Positions 1 through 7,562 of a stretch of DNA of 29,656 bases are shown here, piece after piece. The notes below the pieces were generated by a model. That model was not told the origin of the DNA, did no database searches, and saw only the letters and a list, made by a program, of their open reading frames with translations. The stretch is from contig CANGUJ010000005.1 in the NCBI GenBank assembly GCA_947456845.1, forward strand, positions 1-29,656, read 5' to 3'. This stretch comes from Burkholderiales bacterium (GTDB lineage: Bacteria; Pseudomonadota; Gammaproteobacteria; Burkholderiales; JAEUOS01). The position numbers were made by a program, and so were the translations under genes. How positions within the stretch are numbered: position 1 is the stretch's first letter; each line of letters starts with the position of its first letter.

Positions 1-255
1 CCCGTGCCCCACCCTGAGGAGTCGCCCGTGCCGAGGGCGAAGGCGAAAAGAGCGCGCGCCGCGTCCGCAAAGGCGCCGGCCTGGCCCGACCCCACTTCAT
101 GGATGCAGACCCTGCAGGAGGAGTTCGTCAAGAACATGAAGTCCGCCGGGTCGGCCGGCGGCGCGACCCCGGCCAAGCCTGCCGCCGCGAAGCCGGTTAC
201 CGTGGCGCCGCGCGGTCGGACGGCGGCCAAGAAACGCACCCGCGGGTCGCCATGA
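1..255 (+). CDS. Ala/Lys/Pro-rich small protein, possibly the C-terminal end of a longer gene
   Basis: The frame is open to the left edge, so the true start may lie outside the window; a GTG at position 4 is the first usable start inside it and would give 83 residues. The product begins with a basic Lys/Arg/Ala stretch, then a short, probably helical segment around residues 33-48 (DPTSWMQTLQEEFVKNMKSA), and ends in a low-complexity Ala/Pro/Lys/Arg tail. I do not recognise the family. The basic low-complexity tail resembles those of nucleic-acid-binding or granule-associated proteins, but that is only a resemblance. Its TGA stop overlaps the ATG of the FIST gene (ATGA at 252-255), so the two are probably translated together. 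Confidence 0.45.
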   Translation, partial: PVPHPEESPVPRAKAKRARAASAKAPAWPDPTSWMQTLQEEFVKNMKSAGSAGGATPAKPAAAKPVTVAPRGRTAAKKRTRGSP

Positions 256-1361
256 ACCGCTGGCAACTCGGCCATGCGGCCCATGACGACTGGAAAACCG
301 CCACCGAACTGGCCCTGAAGGGCATCAGCCCCGGCGGCAACCTCGGTTTCATCTACATGACCGAGGCCTTCGTGCCTTACGCGGCGGACATCCTGGCGAT
401 GGTCAAGAACCATACCCTGGTCGCGGATTGGGTGGGGTCGGTGGGCATCGGCATTTGCGCGACCGGGACCGAGTATTTCGACGAAGCGGCGCTGGCCCTG
501 ATGACCGGCACGCTGCCGCCGCACGCCCATACCGTGTTTTCCGGCACGGCGCGGCCGCCGCGTGCGGGCACGCTCACGCCGGGCGGCGCCGACGCCGCCT
601 ACTTCGCCATCGTCCATGCCGACCCGCACACGCCGGACATCGAGGGCCTGATCGAGGACATGGCCGGCAAGGTGACCAGCGGCTACCTGGCGGGCGGGCT
701 GTCCTCAAGCCGCGGCGCGACGGTGCAGTTCGCCAACCAGGTGGTCTCGGGCGGCATTTCCGGGGTGGTGCTGTCTTCCGATGTGGCGGTGGCGACGCGT
801 CTGACCCAGGGCTGTGCGCCGGTCGGCGCGCGCCACGTGGTTACCCAGGCGGAGCGCAACATCATCGTCGCCCTGGACAACCGGCCCGCGCTCGACGTCA
901 TGCTGGCCGAATTGCAGTGCGACCTCAAGGGCCTGCGCCAGGCGGCGCGCAACACCTTTGTCGGCCTGGTGGTGCCGGGCGCCGAGGCGGCCGGCGGCGG
1001 CGACGACTACAAGGTGCGCAATCTCGTCGGCATCGACCCGCAGAACAAGCTCGTCGCCATCGGCGACAACGTCGTCGAGGGCACCACGGTGCTGTTCTGC
1101 CGGCGCGACCAGGAAAGCGCGCGCGGCGATCTGCTGCGCATGATCTACGACCTCAAGGACGATCTCGTCGAGACCCCCAAGGCCGCCCTCTACCATGCGT
1201 GCGTCGGCCGCGGCGAATCGATGTTCGGGGCGCGCGGCGCGGAGTTGCAGCTCATCCGCGAGCACCTCGGCAACATCCCGCTGGTGGGCTTTTTCGCCAA
1301 TGGCGAGATCGCGCGCGACCGGCTCTACGGCTACACCGGGGTGCTCACGCTCTTCAAGTAG
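252..1361 (+). CDS. FIST-domain protein (FIST_N + FIST_C), stand-alone sensory protein
   Basis: The 369-residue product matches the FIST N and FIST C arrangement: an N-terminal half with the GNLGFIYMTEAFVPYA strand-helix segment and the VGSVGIGICATGTEYFDE core, then a C-terminal half with NLVGIDPQNKLVAIGDNV and a final segment with GESMFG and LVGFFANGEIA. FIST domains are known as small-ligand-binding input domains, often proposed to sense amino acids, usually fused to kinases, cyclases or chemoreceptors. No output domain, signal peptide or membrane segment is present, so it would act as a soluble binding protein or partner subunit. The ATG at 252 is chosen because it overlaps the upstream stop and begins the conserved region; an in-frame upstream ATG at 99 would only add residues overlapping the preceding gene. 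The gene ends 3 bases from the convergent GT41 gene. Confidence 0.85.
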   Translation: MNRWQLGHAAHDDWKTATELALKGISPGGNLGFIYMTEAFVPYAADILAMVKNHTLVADWVGSVGIGICATGTEYFDEAALALMTGTLPPHAHTVFSGTARPPRAGTLTPGGADAAYFAIVHADPHTPDIEGLIEDMAGKVTSGYLAGGLSSSRGATVQFANQVVSGGISGVVLSSDVAVATRLTQGCAPVGARHVVTQAERNIIVALDNRPALDVMLAELQCDLKGLRQAARNTFVGLVVPGAEAAGGGDDYKVRNLVGIDPQNKLVAIGDNVVEGTTVLFCRRDQESARGDLLRMIYDLKDDLVETPKAALYHACVGRGESMFGARGAELQLIREHLGNIPLVGFFANGEIARDRLYGYTGVLTLFK

Positions 1362-1364
1362 GCG

Positions 1365-3305
1365 CTAAGTCGCGCCGGCGCGCCCGGGCTCGCGAACGAT
1401 GGCCTCGATGGCGTCTCCCAGGGCCAGTCCCGCGTCCGGCCGCCCGAACAGGCGGGGCTGGCTCGCGCCGATCTGGGCCGATATCTCCTCGCGCCACGCG
1501 CGGTCGGTACCGAGCCGCATAGCGATCTCGGCATATCGGGCCGGACTGTCGGCCACACACGCTTCGATGCCGAGCTCCGCGTAGCTGGCGCGGGTAAAGC
1601 GCCCGGCCAGGTACGGGCCAGGCAGCGTCACGACGGGCGCGGCCAGGCCGAGCGCCTCGCAAGTGGAGTTGCAGCCGCCGAAATGAAACGGGTCGAGCAG
1701 CACGTCGGCGTCGGCCTGCATGCGCAGGAAGCGCTCGATCTCCAGCGGCGGCAGGAAGCGCACCCTGCCCCTCTCCTTCCCGAGGGTGCGGTCGAGGCGC
1801 CGACGGGCCTGCAGGCCCATTTCAGGAGTGCTGGCCATGAGCAGGATCTCCGCACGCGGGTCGCCTGCGAGGATGGCCAGAAGGGCGGCGTCGAAGTCCG
1901 GATGCAGCTTGAAGGTGGTCTGGGCGCAGAAATAGGTGGTACGCGCGGGATCGAGCAGGGCGTCGGGACGGGAACGCCGCGGCTCGGCGAGGGCGGGACG
2001 CCGGTAGCGCGGCATGAAGAAACCGGGCAGGCGGATGAGTTGCTCGGTGTAGCGCCGGTCCGGGTCGTCCGCTTCGAGACTCGCGGCCGAGATGTAGTAA
2101 TCGACGCTGTCGATTCCGCTGGTGACCGGGTGGCCCCAGGTGGTCATCTGCACCGGGGCGAGACGCCAGAACGCCAGGTAGTAGGTGAAGGGTTCCATGC
2201 CGATGTCGGCGAAGATCAGGACATCGAGCTGCGCCTGGATGATCGCGGCGCGGATGCGCGCGGGGTCGGCCGGCAATGCCACGCAGGTGTCGGCGCTGCC
2301 GCGAATGGTGCGGGACCAGGGGTCGTCGCGCATTTCAATGCCGAACACGGCCACCTCGAACCGGTCGCGCGGCAGGTCGTGGATGAGGCCATGGGTGGTG
2401 CGGGCCACCGAGTGGGCATAGAAGTGCCTTGACACGAAGCCTACGCGGATGCGCTGCGCCGGCGTGCGGGCGGGGCCGGGGCTGCGGCCGGCCGCGGGGT
2501 AGTGGCGGCGCACGGCCCGGGCGAACTTGGCCAGCAGCGCCGTGTTGTCATGGCCCTGGTAGGCCAGCATGAACGGCGCGAGCCCGATCTCGACGGCCGG
2601 CTCGGCCAGGTTCGCGACCGGCATTTCCAGCACCTCGTCCAGGTCGCGCGTGAACCTGGCGCGCACCGCGGCGATGTGCGCCGCGGATTCGTGGATGGCC
2701 GGCAGCATCAGGGCGCGCCTTAAGCGCTGCGCCGCCGAGCCTTCCCGCTCGACCAGCACGTTCATATGTGCCCGCGCCCGTTCGCCGCGCGCGGAGAGGG
2801 CAAGGAGCATGGCGAGGTTGGTGCGTGCCGGCGTGTGGTCGGGGTGCAGGTGGAGCAGACGCTCGAGCAGGCCGATTGCCGATTCCGCGGCGCCGGATTG
2901 TTCGTGCGCGGCAGCGCAGGCGAACAGGATGTCGGGGTCGGCAGCGAACGGCGCGTCGGCAAGGTCGACCAGGCGGTCGTAGAGCGCCGCCGCGTCCTTG
3001 TACTGTCCGGCGGCATGGTGAAGCTGGGCGCGCTTGAGCCAGTAGACCGGCTCTGCGGGCGCGGCCTGCATCGCCGCGGCCGCGTGCCCGAGCGCGGCGG
3101 CGATCTCGCCGGCCGCCTCGCAGATCAGGGCTTGCGCATAGGCGTCGTAGGCGCGATGGCATGCGAAGGCGGCGGCGTGCTTGCGCGCATCATCGAGCGC
3201 GCCATGCGCAATGCACTGCACGACCTTGTCCAGCAACAGGTCGGGGTCCGGCGGGGCGGGGTGCGCGCGCAGGCGGCGCAGCGCATTCCATACGCGATTC
3301 AACAT
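1365..3305 (-). CDS. TPR repeat protein with GT41 (SPINDLY/OGT-like) glycosyltransferase domain
   Basis: This 646-residue protein has helical TPR-like repeats over about residues 30-200 and a GT41 catalytic region over about 290-635. Diagnostic blocks are the start of the catalytic domain (RIRVGFVSRHFYAHSV, whose His aligns with the base-like His of human OGT), the DIGMEPFTYYLAFWRLAPVQ and WGHPVTSGIDSVDYY blocks, a conserved Lys in TTFKLHPDFDAALL, and the UDP-sugar loop DPFHFGGCNST followed by APVVTLPGPYLAGRFTRA. Bacterial members of this group are thought to transfer sugars onto proteins, often flagellin or adhesins, but the acceptor here is unknown. The eukaryotic nucleotide-loop His is replaced (GGCNST), as I expect for bacterial members. 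ATG 3305 is preferred because the sequence before it is Arg-rich and not conserved-looking. No flagellar or glycan genes are adjacent. Confidence 0.85.
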   Translation of the reverse strand: MLNRVWNALRRLRAHPAPPDPDLLLDKVVQCIAHGALDDARKHAAAFACHRAYDAYAQALICEAAGEIAAALGHAAAAMQAAPAEPVYWLKRAQLHHAAGQYKDAAALYDRLVDLADAPFAADPDILFACAAAHEQSGAAESAIGLLERLLHLHPDHTPARTNLAMLLALSARGERARAHMNVLVEREGSAAQRLRRALMLPAIHESAAHIAAVRARFTRDLDEVLEMPVANLAEPAVEIGLAPFMLAYQGHDNTALLAKFARAVRRHYPAAGRSPGPARTPAQRIRVGFVSRHFYAHSVARTTHGLIHDLPRDRFEVAVFGIEMRDDPWSRTIRGSADTCVALPADPARIRAAIIQAQLDVLIFADIGMEPFTYYLAFWRLAPVQMTTWGHPVTSGIDSVDYYISAASLEADDPDRRYTEQLIRLPGFFMPRYRRPALAEPRRSRPDALLDPARTTYFCAQTTFKLHPDFDAALLAILAGDPRAEILLMASTPEMGLQARRRLDRTLGKERGRVRFLPPLEIERFLRMQADADVLLDPFHFGGCNSTCEALGLAAPVVTLPGPYLAGRFTRASYAELGIEACVADSPARYAEIAMRLGTDRAWREEISAQIGASQPRLFGRPDAGLALGDAIEAIVREPGRAGAT

Positions 3306-3433
3306 GCCAGGACCTTCATTTCCAGGATTTCGCACTGCCTGTGCAGACGGCCGCAGCAGGGACCGGCGCGGGAACGCCCGCAAAATTCTATCCGCGGCCC
3401 GTGTTCCAGAGTGCCGCACGCCGCCGACCTCAC

Positions 3434-3439
3434 TACAAT
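3434..3439 (+). promoter_or_regulatory. Possible -10 hexamer for the SDR gene
   Basis: TACAAT lies 33 bases before the ATG at 3472, in the 166-base gap between the divergent GT41 and SDR genes. No good -35 is seen at normal spacing. On the other strand the same gap holds TAGAAT (3390 to 3385), 80 bases before the GT41 start, again without a clear -35. Each gene therefore probably has its own weak promoter here. Confidence 0.25.
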
Positions 3440-3471
3440 CGTGCTGTCGTCGCTATTGTGGATCGGATGTC

Positions 3472-4158
3472 ATGGACCAACCCGTCGCCGTCGTGACCGG
3501 TGCCAATCGCGGCCTGGGCCTGGAAATCTGCCGTCAGCTCAAGGCCGCCGGCATCGACGTCATCCTGACCGCCCGGGACGCCGCGAAGGGTCAGGCGGCC
3601 GCCGACGCGCTGGGCGTGCGCTTCCACGTGCTCGATGTCACCAGCCAGATCAGCGTCGACGCCCTGGCCCTGTGGCTGGCCCTGGAGGTCGGCCACCTGG
3701 ATATCCTGGTCAACAATGCCGGCATCATGCCCGACGGCGGCCTGATGCTGCGCCGCATGAAGATGGCCATGATCAACGAAGTGCTGGCCACCAACGCCAC
3801 CGCGCCGATCCGCGTGACCCAGACACTGATGCCCCTTCTGCTCAAGAGTCGCCAGCCGCGCGTGGTCAACATCTCCAGCGCATTGGGGCAGATGGCCAGC
3901 ATGGGTGCCGGCACGCCCGCCTACCGCATCTCCAAGGCCGCGCTCAACGCCGCCACCGCGGTGTTCGCCGCCGAGATGGCCGGGACGGCGGTGAAGATCA
4001 ACGCCTGCAACCCCGGCTGGGTGGCCACCGACATGGGCGGCGACGACGCGCCGCGCAGCAAGCAGGAGGGCGCCGATACGGCGGTCTGGCTCGCGACCCT
4101 GCCGGCCGATGGCCCCTCGGGCGGTTTCTTCCAAGACCGCAAGCGCATCGACTGGTGA
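3472..4158 (+). CDS. Short-chain dehydrogenase/reductase (SDR)
   Basis: The 228-residue product is a classical SDR Rossmann enzyme using NAD(P)H on an unknown alcohol or carbonyl substrate. The cofactor motif TGANRGLG is at residues 9-16, the structural NNAG at 81-84, the catalytic Ser near 135-136 (VNISSALG) and the Tyr/Lys pair at Y151 and K155 (YRISK). A basic residue (R14) in the cofactor loop and R36 after the second strand hint at NADP preference, which is an inference. The length is slightly short for the family because the C-terminal substrate lid is brief. It resembles carbonyl-reductase-like SDRs. The start is set by the ATG directly before the first beta strand. The EamA transporter follows within 8 bases, so the two are likely cotranscribed. 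Confidence 0.85.
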   Translation: MDQPVAVVTGANRGLGLEICRQLKAAGIDVILTARDAAKGQAAADALGVRFHVLDVTSQISVDALALWLALEVGHLDILVNNAGIMPDGGLMLRRMKMAMINEVLATNATAPIRVTQTLMPLLLKSRQPRVVNISSALGQMASMGAGTPAYRISKAALNAATAVFAAEMAGTAVKINACNPGWVATDMGGDDAPRSKQEGADTAVWLATLPADGPSGGFFQDRKRIDW

Positions 4159-4165
4159 CGCGCGC

Positions 4166-5029
4166 TTGAAACGTGCCGACCTCGTTTCGCTGATCGCGCT
4201 CGGGGCTATCTGGGGCAGTTCCTATCTCTTCATCCGCATCATCGTGCCGGTGGTGGGGCCGTGGGGCATGGTGGCGCCGCGCATGCTGGGGGCGGGCCTG
4301 CTGCTGCTGGCCTACGCACGCTATCGCGGCGTGCCGTGGGGGGAATGGCGCTTCTGGAAGCACTACCTGTGGCTGGCCTTCCTCACCTCTTTTCTGGCGC
4401 AATACCTGATCGCCACGGCCGCCCTGACCCTCAATTCGCCGACACTGGCGATTCTCAATACCACCATGGCGATGTTTGCCGCGCTGCTCTCGGTGTGGGT
4501 TCTGGGTGACCGCCTGGGACCGCGCCGCGTGCTGGGGTTGACGCTGGGGGTGGCCGGTGTGGGCCTGGTGGTGGGCTTCGCGCCGGTGGTGTTCTCGCCG
4601 GTGGTGCTGCTGGCTCATGCGGCGGCCTTGCTGGCGGCCCTGTGCGGCGCCTATGGCACCGTGTTCGCCGCCCGCTACCTCAGGAGCCGGCCCTCGCTGG
4701 AACTGGCCGCCGTGCAGAGCCTCTTCGCCGGCATCATGGCCATGCCGATGGGCGTACCGGTACTGGCGCAGGCCTGGCCCCTGTCGACCAAGGTCGTCCT
4801 CTCGCTGGTGGCGCTGTCGGTGCTGTCGACGGCACTGGCCAACCTCTTGTACTACCGGCTGATGAAACGCACCAGCCCGACGATTTCGATGTCGGTCACC
4901 TACCTGATCCCGTGCTTTTCCCTGCTGTGGGGCTGGCTGTTCCTGGACGAGACCATCAGCCTGCTGCAAATGGGAGGCTTCGCCGTGGTGCTGGTGGCGG
5001 TGGCCCTGGTGGCCGGACGCGGGCGATGA
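4166..5029 (+). CDS. EamA/DMT-family membrane transporter
   Basis: The 287-residue product has about ten hydrophobic helices arranged as two EamA repeats: the first begins with LIALGAIWGSSYLFIRI, the second after the central loop near residue 145, with the typical DE near the end of each repeat (WVLGDRLG and WLFLDETISLLQ). This family exports metabolites, amino acids or drugs across the inner membrane; the substrate cannot be read from the sequence. The start is uncertain. The TTG at 4166, 7 bases after the SDR stop, gives a normal N-terminus; the only in-frame ATG (4109) lies inside the SDR gene and would add 19 polar residues. It is followed by a 121-base gap holding the dyad upstream of the radical SAM operon. 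Confidence 0.82.
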   Translation: MKRADLVSLIALGAIWGSSYLFIRIIVPVVGPWGMVAPRMLGAGLLLLAYARYRGVPWGEWRFWKHYLWLAFLTSFLAQYLIATAALTLNSPTLAILNTTMAMFAALLSVWVLGDRLGPRRVLGLTLGVAGVGLVVGFAPVVFSPVVLLAHAAALLAALCGAYGTVFAARYLRSRPSLELAAVQSLFAGIMAMPMGVPVLAQAWPLSTKVVLSLVALSVLSTALANLLYYRLMKRTSPTISMSVTYLIPCFSLLWGWLFLDETISLLQMGGFAVVLVAVALVAGRGR

Positions 5030-5095
5030 GTGACTGACAAACAGGCACCCGGAACGGGCCGTCCTGCGTAAGAAATACCGCATGTGCCGCGACCA

Positions 5096-5116
5096 ACGCA
5101 TTGCAGCATAATGCGT
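5096..5116. promoter_or_regulatory. Dyad operator-like site upstream of the radical SAM operon
   Basis: A perfect 7-bp inverted repeat, ACGCATT (5096-5102) and AATGCGT (5110-5116), is separated by 7 bases. A smaller nested palindrome GCAT-A-ATGC lies at 5106-5114. The right arm covers CATAAT (5107-5112), a plausible -10 hexamer, 38 bases before the ATG at 5151. No good -35 is visible. The arrangement fits a repressor site over a promoter, but the regulator is not in the window. A role as a small RNA hairpin in the leader is the alternative. Confidence 0.4.
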
Positions 5117-5150
5117 CAAACATCCACTTCCCATCCCGGAGCGCCTTTCA

Positions 5151-6113
5151 ATGCATGCCACTCTCGAGCGGCTCGAGAACACCACCTTCCCGGACATCGC
5201 GCGCCGACGGGTCGAGACCCTGCAGGTCAACCTGGGTTACAAGTGCAATCAGTCATGCGTGCATTGCCATGTCAATGCCGGCCCCAAGCGGACCGAGATG
5301 ATGGACCGCGAGACCGTCGACCAGGTGCTGGCCTATCTATCCACGCGCCGGGTCGGCACGCTCGACCTGACCGGCGGCGCGCCGGAACTCAATGCCCATT
5401 TCCGCTACCTGGTCGAGCGCGCGCGCGCCCTGGGCGTCAAGGTGATGGACCGCTGCAACCTGACCATCCTGTCGGAGCCGGGCCACGAGGACCTCGCCGA
5501 CTTCCTGGCGGCCCATGCGGTCGAGGTGGTCGCCTCGCTGCCTTGCTACACCGAGGAACTGGTCGATCGCCAGCGTGGCGAGGGGGTCTATGAACGCTCG
5601 GTGGCGGGCATTCGGCGCCTCAACGCGCTGGGCTACGGCGCCCACGGCTCGGGCCTGGTGCTCAACCTGGTCTACAACCCGCAGGGGCCGAGCCTGCCGC
5701 CGGCGCAGCAGGCGCTTGAAGCCGATTACAAGCGCATTCTCGGCGAGAGCTTCGGTATCCGCTTCAACAAGCTGTTCACGCTGGCGAACATGCCGATCCA
5801 GCGTTTCGGGTCGATGCTGATTTCCAAGGGCAAGTTCAACGAATACATGGCGCTGCTGCGCTCGGCGCACCGCGAGCAGAACCTGGACGACGTGATGTGC
5901 CGCGCGATGGTCTCGGTGGACCACCAGGGCTACCTGTACGACTGCGATTTCAACCAGATGCTGGGCCTGCCGCTCAAGGTGGAAGGCAAGCCGCGCACCC
6001 ACATTGCCGACGTGCTGGGCGCCGATCTGGCCGGCAACCCCATCGTGGTGCGCGAGCATTGCTATGGCTGCACCGCCGGCCAGGGCAGTTCATGCGGCGG
6101 CGCGCTGGCCTAG
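5151..6113 (+). CDS. arsS: ArsS-type radical SAM protein (arsenosugar biosynthesis family, Cys form)
   Basis: The 320-residue product carries the radical SAM cluster motif CxxxCxxC at C32, C36 and C39, the LTGGAPE segment (GGE-like, SAM binding) near residues 72-78, and the family's C-terminal Cys-rich signature HCYGCTAGQGSSCGG with C304, C307 and C315. This pattern matches the family annotated as 'arsenosugar biosynthesis radical SAM (seleno)protein ArsS' (formerly rSAM/selenodomain). Some members carry selenocysteine; here the tail positions are ordinary TGC codons and the stop is TAG. The known role is forming 5'-deoxyadenosyl (sugar-type) arsenicals from methylated arsenic made by ArsM. 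No arsM is visible in the window, so the true substrate is open. A GGAG lies upstream of the ATG. It is the first gene of an eight-gene same-strand run. Confidence 0.85.
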   Translation: MHATLERLENTTFPDIARRRVETLQVNLGYKCNQSCVHCHVNAGPKRTEMMDRETVDQVLAYLSTRRVGTLDLTGGAPELNAHFRYLVERARALGVKVMDRCNLTILSEPGHEDLADFLAAHAVEVVASLPCYTEELVDRQRGEGVYERSVAGIRRLNALGYGAHGSGLVLNLVYNPQGPSLPPAQQALEADYKRILGESFGIRFNKLFTLANMPIQRFGSMLISKGKFNEYMALLRSAHREQNLDDVMCRAMVSVDHQGYLYDCDFNQMLGLPLKVEGKPRTHIADVLGADLAGNPIVVREHCYGCTAGQGSSCGGALA

Positions 6114-6130
6114 GGCGCGGGAGTCACGCG

Positions 6131-6823
6131 ATGCGCATTCAGATGTACGACCTCGCCGGGGCCGACCCGGCGCGCCGCTTCAGCCCGTATTGCTGGCGCA
6201 TTCGCATGGCGCTGGCGCACAAGGGTCTCGAGGTTGAAACGATCCCCTGGCGCTTCATGCAGAAGGATGTGCTGGCGCCGAGCGGCCAGGGACGCGTGCC
6301 GGTGCTGGTGCATGACGGTCACTGGGTCGCCGATTCATGGGCTATCGCTTGCTATCTGGAGGCGACTTTTCCCGACCGGCCTTCGCTCTTCGGTGGCGCG
6401 GCCGGCCAGGCCTTGAGCCGTTTCTACTCCACCCAGGGCGATGCGCTGGTGGGAGCGGTGGCGCCGTTCGTGGTGCTCGACGTGTTCGAGCATCTCGACG
6501 CCGGCGACCGTCCCTATTTCCGCAGCAGCCGCGAGCAGCGCTTCGGCAAGACGCTGGAAGCGGTGGTGGCGGACCGTGAAGCGCGCCTGCCGGCCTTCCG
6601 CGACGGGCTGGCCGGACTGCGCGCGGTGGTCAAGCAGCAGGCCTTCTTCGGCGGCGCGGCGCCGCTCTACGCCGACTACGCGCTATTCGGCGCCTTCCAG
6701 TGGGCCCGCTGCATCAGCCCGTTCCGGATGCTGGCGGCCGACGATCCGCTGGCGCAATGGCACGGCCGCCTGCTCGATGTCTTTGGTGGACTGGCGCGTC
6801 AGGCGCCGGGTTACGACGCCTGA
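6131..6823 (+). CDS. Glutathione S-transferase family protein, beta-etherase-like
   Basis: The 230-residue protein has an N-terminal thioredoxin-fold domain (residues 1-80) and an all-helical C-terminal domain. The start of helix 1 reads FSPYCWRIRMALAHKG (from residue 17), where the S18/C21 region is expected to contact glutathione, and the cis-Pro block is GRVPVLVHDG followed by the acidic/Ser turn DSWAIACYLE that binds the glutathione gamma-glutamyl end. The SPYxWR start is typical of the LigE/LigF beta-etherase-like branch, which cleaves ether bonds with glutathione, but substrate assignment is only an inference. A GGGAG at 6119-6123 sits 7 bases before the ATG. It follows the radical SAM gene by 17 bases and precedes the HAD gene by 12, supporting one operon. 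Confidence 0.82.
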   Translation: MRIQMYDLAGADPARRFSPYCWRIRMALAHKGLEVETIPWRFMQKDVLAPSGQGRVPVLVHDGHWVADSWAIACYLEATFPDRPSLFGGAAGQALSRFYSTQGDALVGAVAPFVVLDVFEHLDAGDRPYFRSSREQRFGKTLEAVVADREARLPAFRDGLAGLRAVVKQQAFFGGAAPLYADYALFGAFQWARCISPFRMLAADDPLAQWHGRLLDVFGGLARQAPGYDA

Positions 6824-6835
6824 GCGCGGACCGTC

Positions 6836-7531
6836 ATGGATATCAAGGCCCTCACCTTCGACACCGGCGGCACCATCCTCGACTGGCATGGCGGCATCTC
6901 GCGTGCCTTCTCCGCGGCCGGGGCCGCGCGCGGCCTGACCGCCGACTGGCATGCGGTAACCAACGAATACCGGCGGCGTTCGCTCAAGGGCATCGTCGGC
7001 CAGGTGAATCCCGATTTCAACTTTGATGACGTGCATCGCCGCGTGCTCGACGAGGTGATCGCGCATTTCGGCCTGCAGGCGCTGACCGCGGAGGACCGCG
7101 ACGCCATCTGGCGCACCTGGCATGCGCTGGATGCGTGGCCCGATTTCACGCCGGCGCTGGCACGCCTGAAACGCAAGTACGTCGTGGCCTCGTTCACGCT
7201 CCTGACCACCCGCCTGGTGATCGACGTTTCGCGCCGCAACGCCTTTTTGTGGGACGCCATCATCTCCTGCGAAATGATCGGCCACTACAAGACCCGTCCG
7301 GAGGCCTATCGTACGGCAGCCAAGTGGCTGCAATTGCCGCCCTCGGAAATCCTCATGGTGGCGTGCCACAACTTCGACCTCGACGCGGCGTTGGCCTGCG
7401 GCTACAAGACCGCCTTTGTCAGGCGGCCGGATGAGTGGGGCCCCGACGGGCCGCCCGATCCGCAGCCCAACCCCGCGCACCACATCGTGGTCGATACCTT
7501 CGATGAACTTGCGCAGGTCCTTTCCGCCTGA
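6836..7531 (+). CDS. HAD-family hydrolase, haloacid-dehalogenase type II-like
   Basis: The 231-residue product shows the HAD motifs: the nucleophile Asp in FDTGGTILDW (D9), a motif II region in VVASFTLLTT, the motif III Lys in GHYKTRPEAY and a motif IV region in LMVACHNFDLDAALACGYKTAFV, the last being typical of the 2-haloacid dehalogenase subgroup. True L-2-haloacid dehalogenases usually read FDxYGT and have SNG at motif II; here the Tyr is Gly and SNG is replaced, so dehalogenase activity should not be assumed. A phosphatase or other hydrolase role is possible. The gene lies 12 bases after the GST gene and 31 bases before the next start. Confidence 0.8.
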   Translation: MDIKALTFDTGGTILDWHGGISRAFSAAGAARGLTADWHAVTNEYRRRSLKGIVGQVNPDFNFDDVHRRVLDEVIAHFGLQALTAEDRDAIWRTWHALDAWPDFTPALARLKRKYVVASFTLLTTRLVIDVSRRNAFLWDAIISCEMIGHYKTRPEAYRTAAKWLQLPPSEILMVACHNFDLDAALACGYKTAFVRRPDEWGPDGPPDPQPNPAHHIVVDTFDELAQVLSA

Positions 7532-7562
7532 GGCGGAACCGCTTTCAACCGCCAAAGGCGCC

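Noticed and set aside
6057..6113. Possible selenocysteine in the radical SAM protein tail
   Set aside because: All three Cys positions are TGC and the stop is TAG, so no in-frame TGA is recoded.
6836..7531. Annotation as true L-2-haloacid dehalogenase
   Set aside because: The FDxYGT and SNG motifs are changed, so only the HAD family can be supported.
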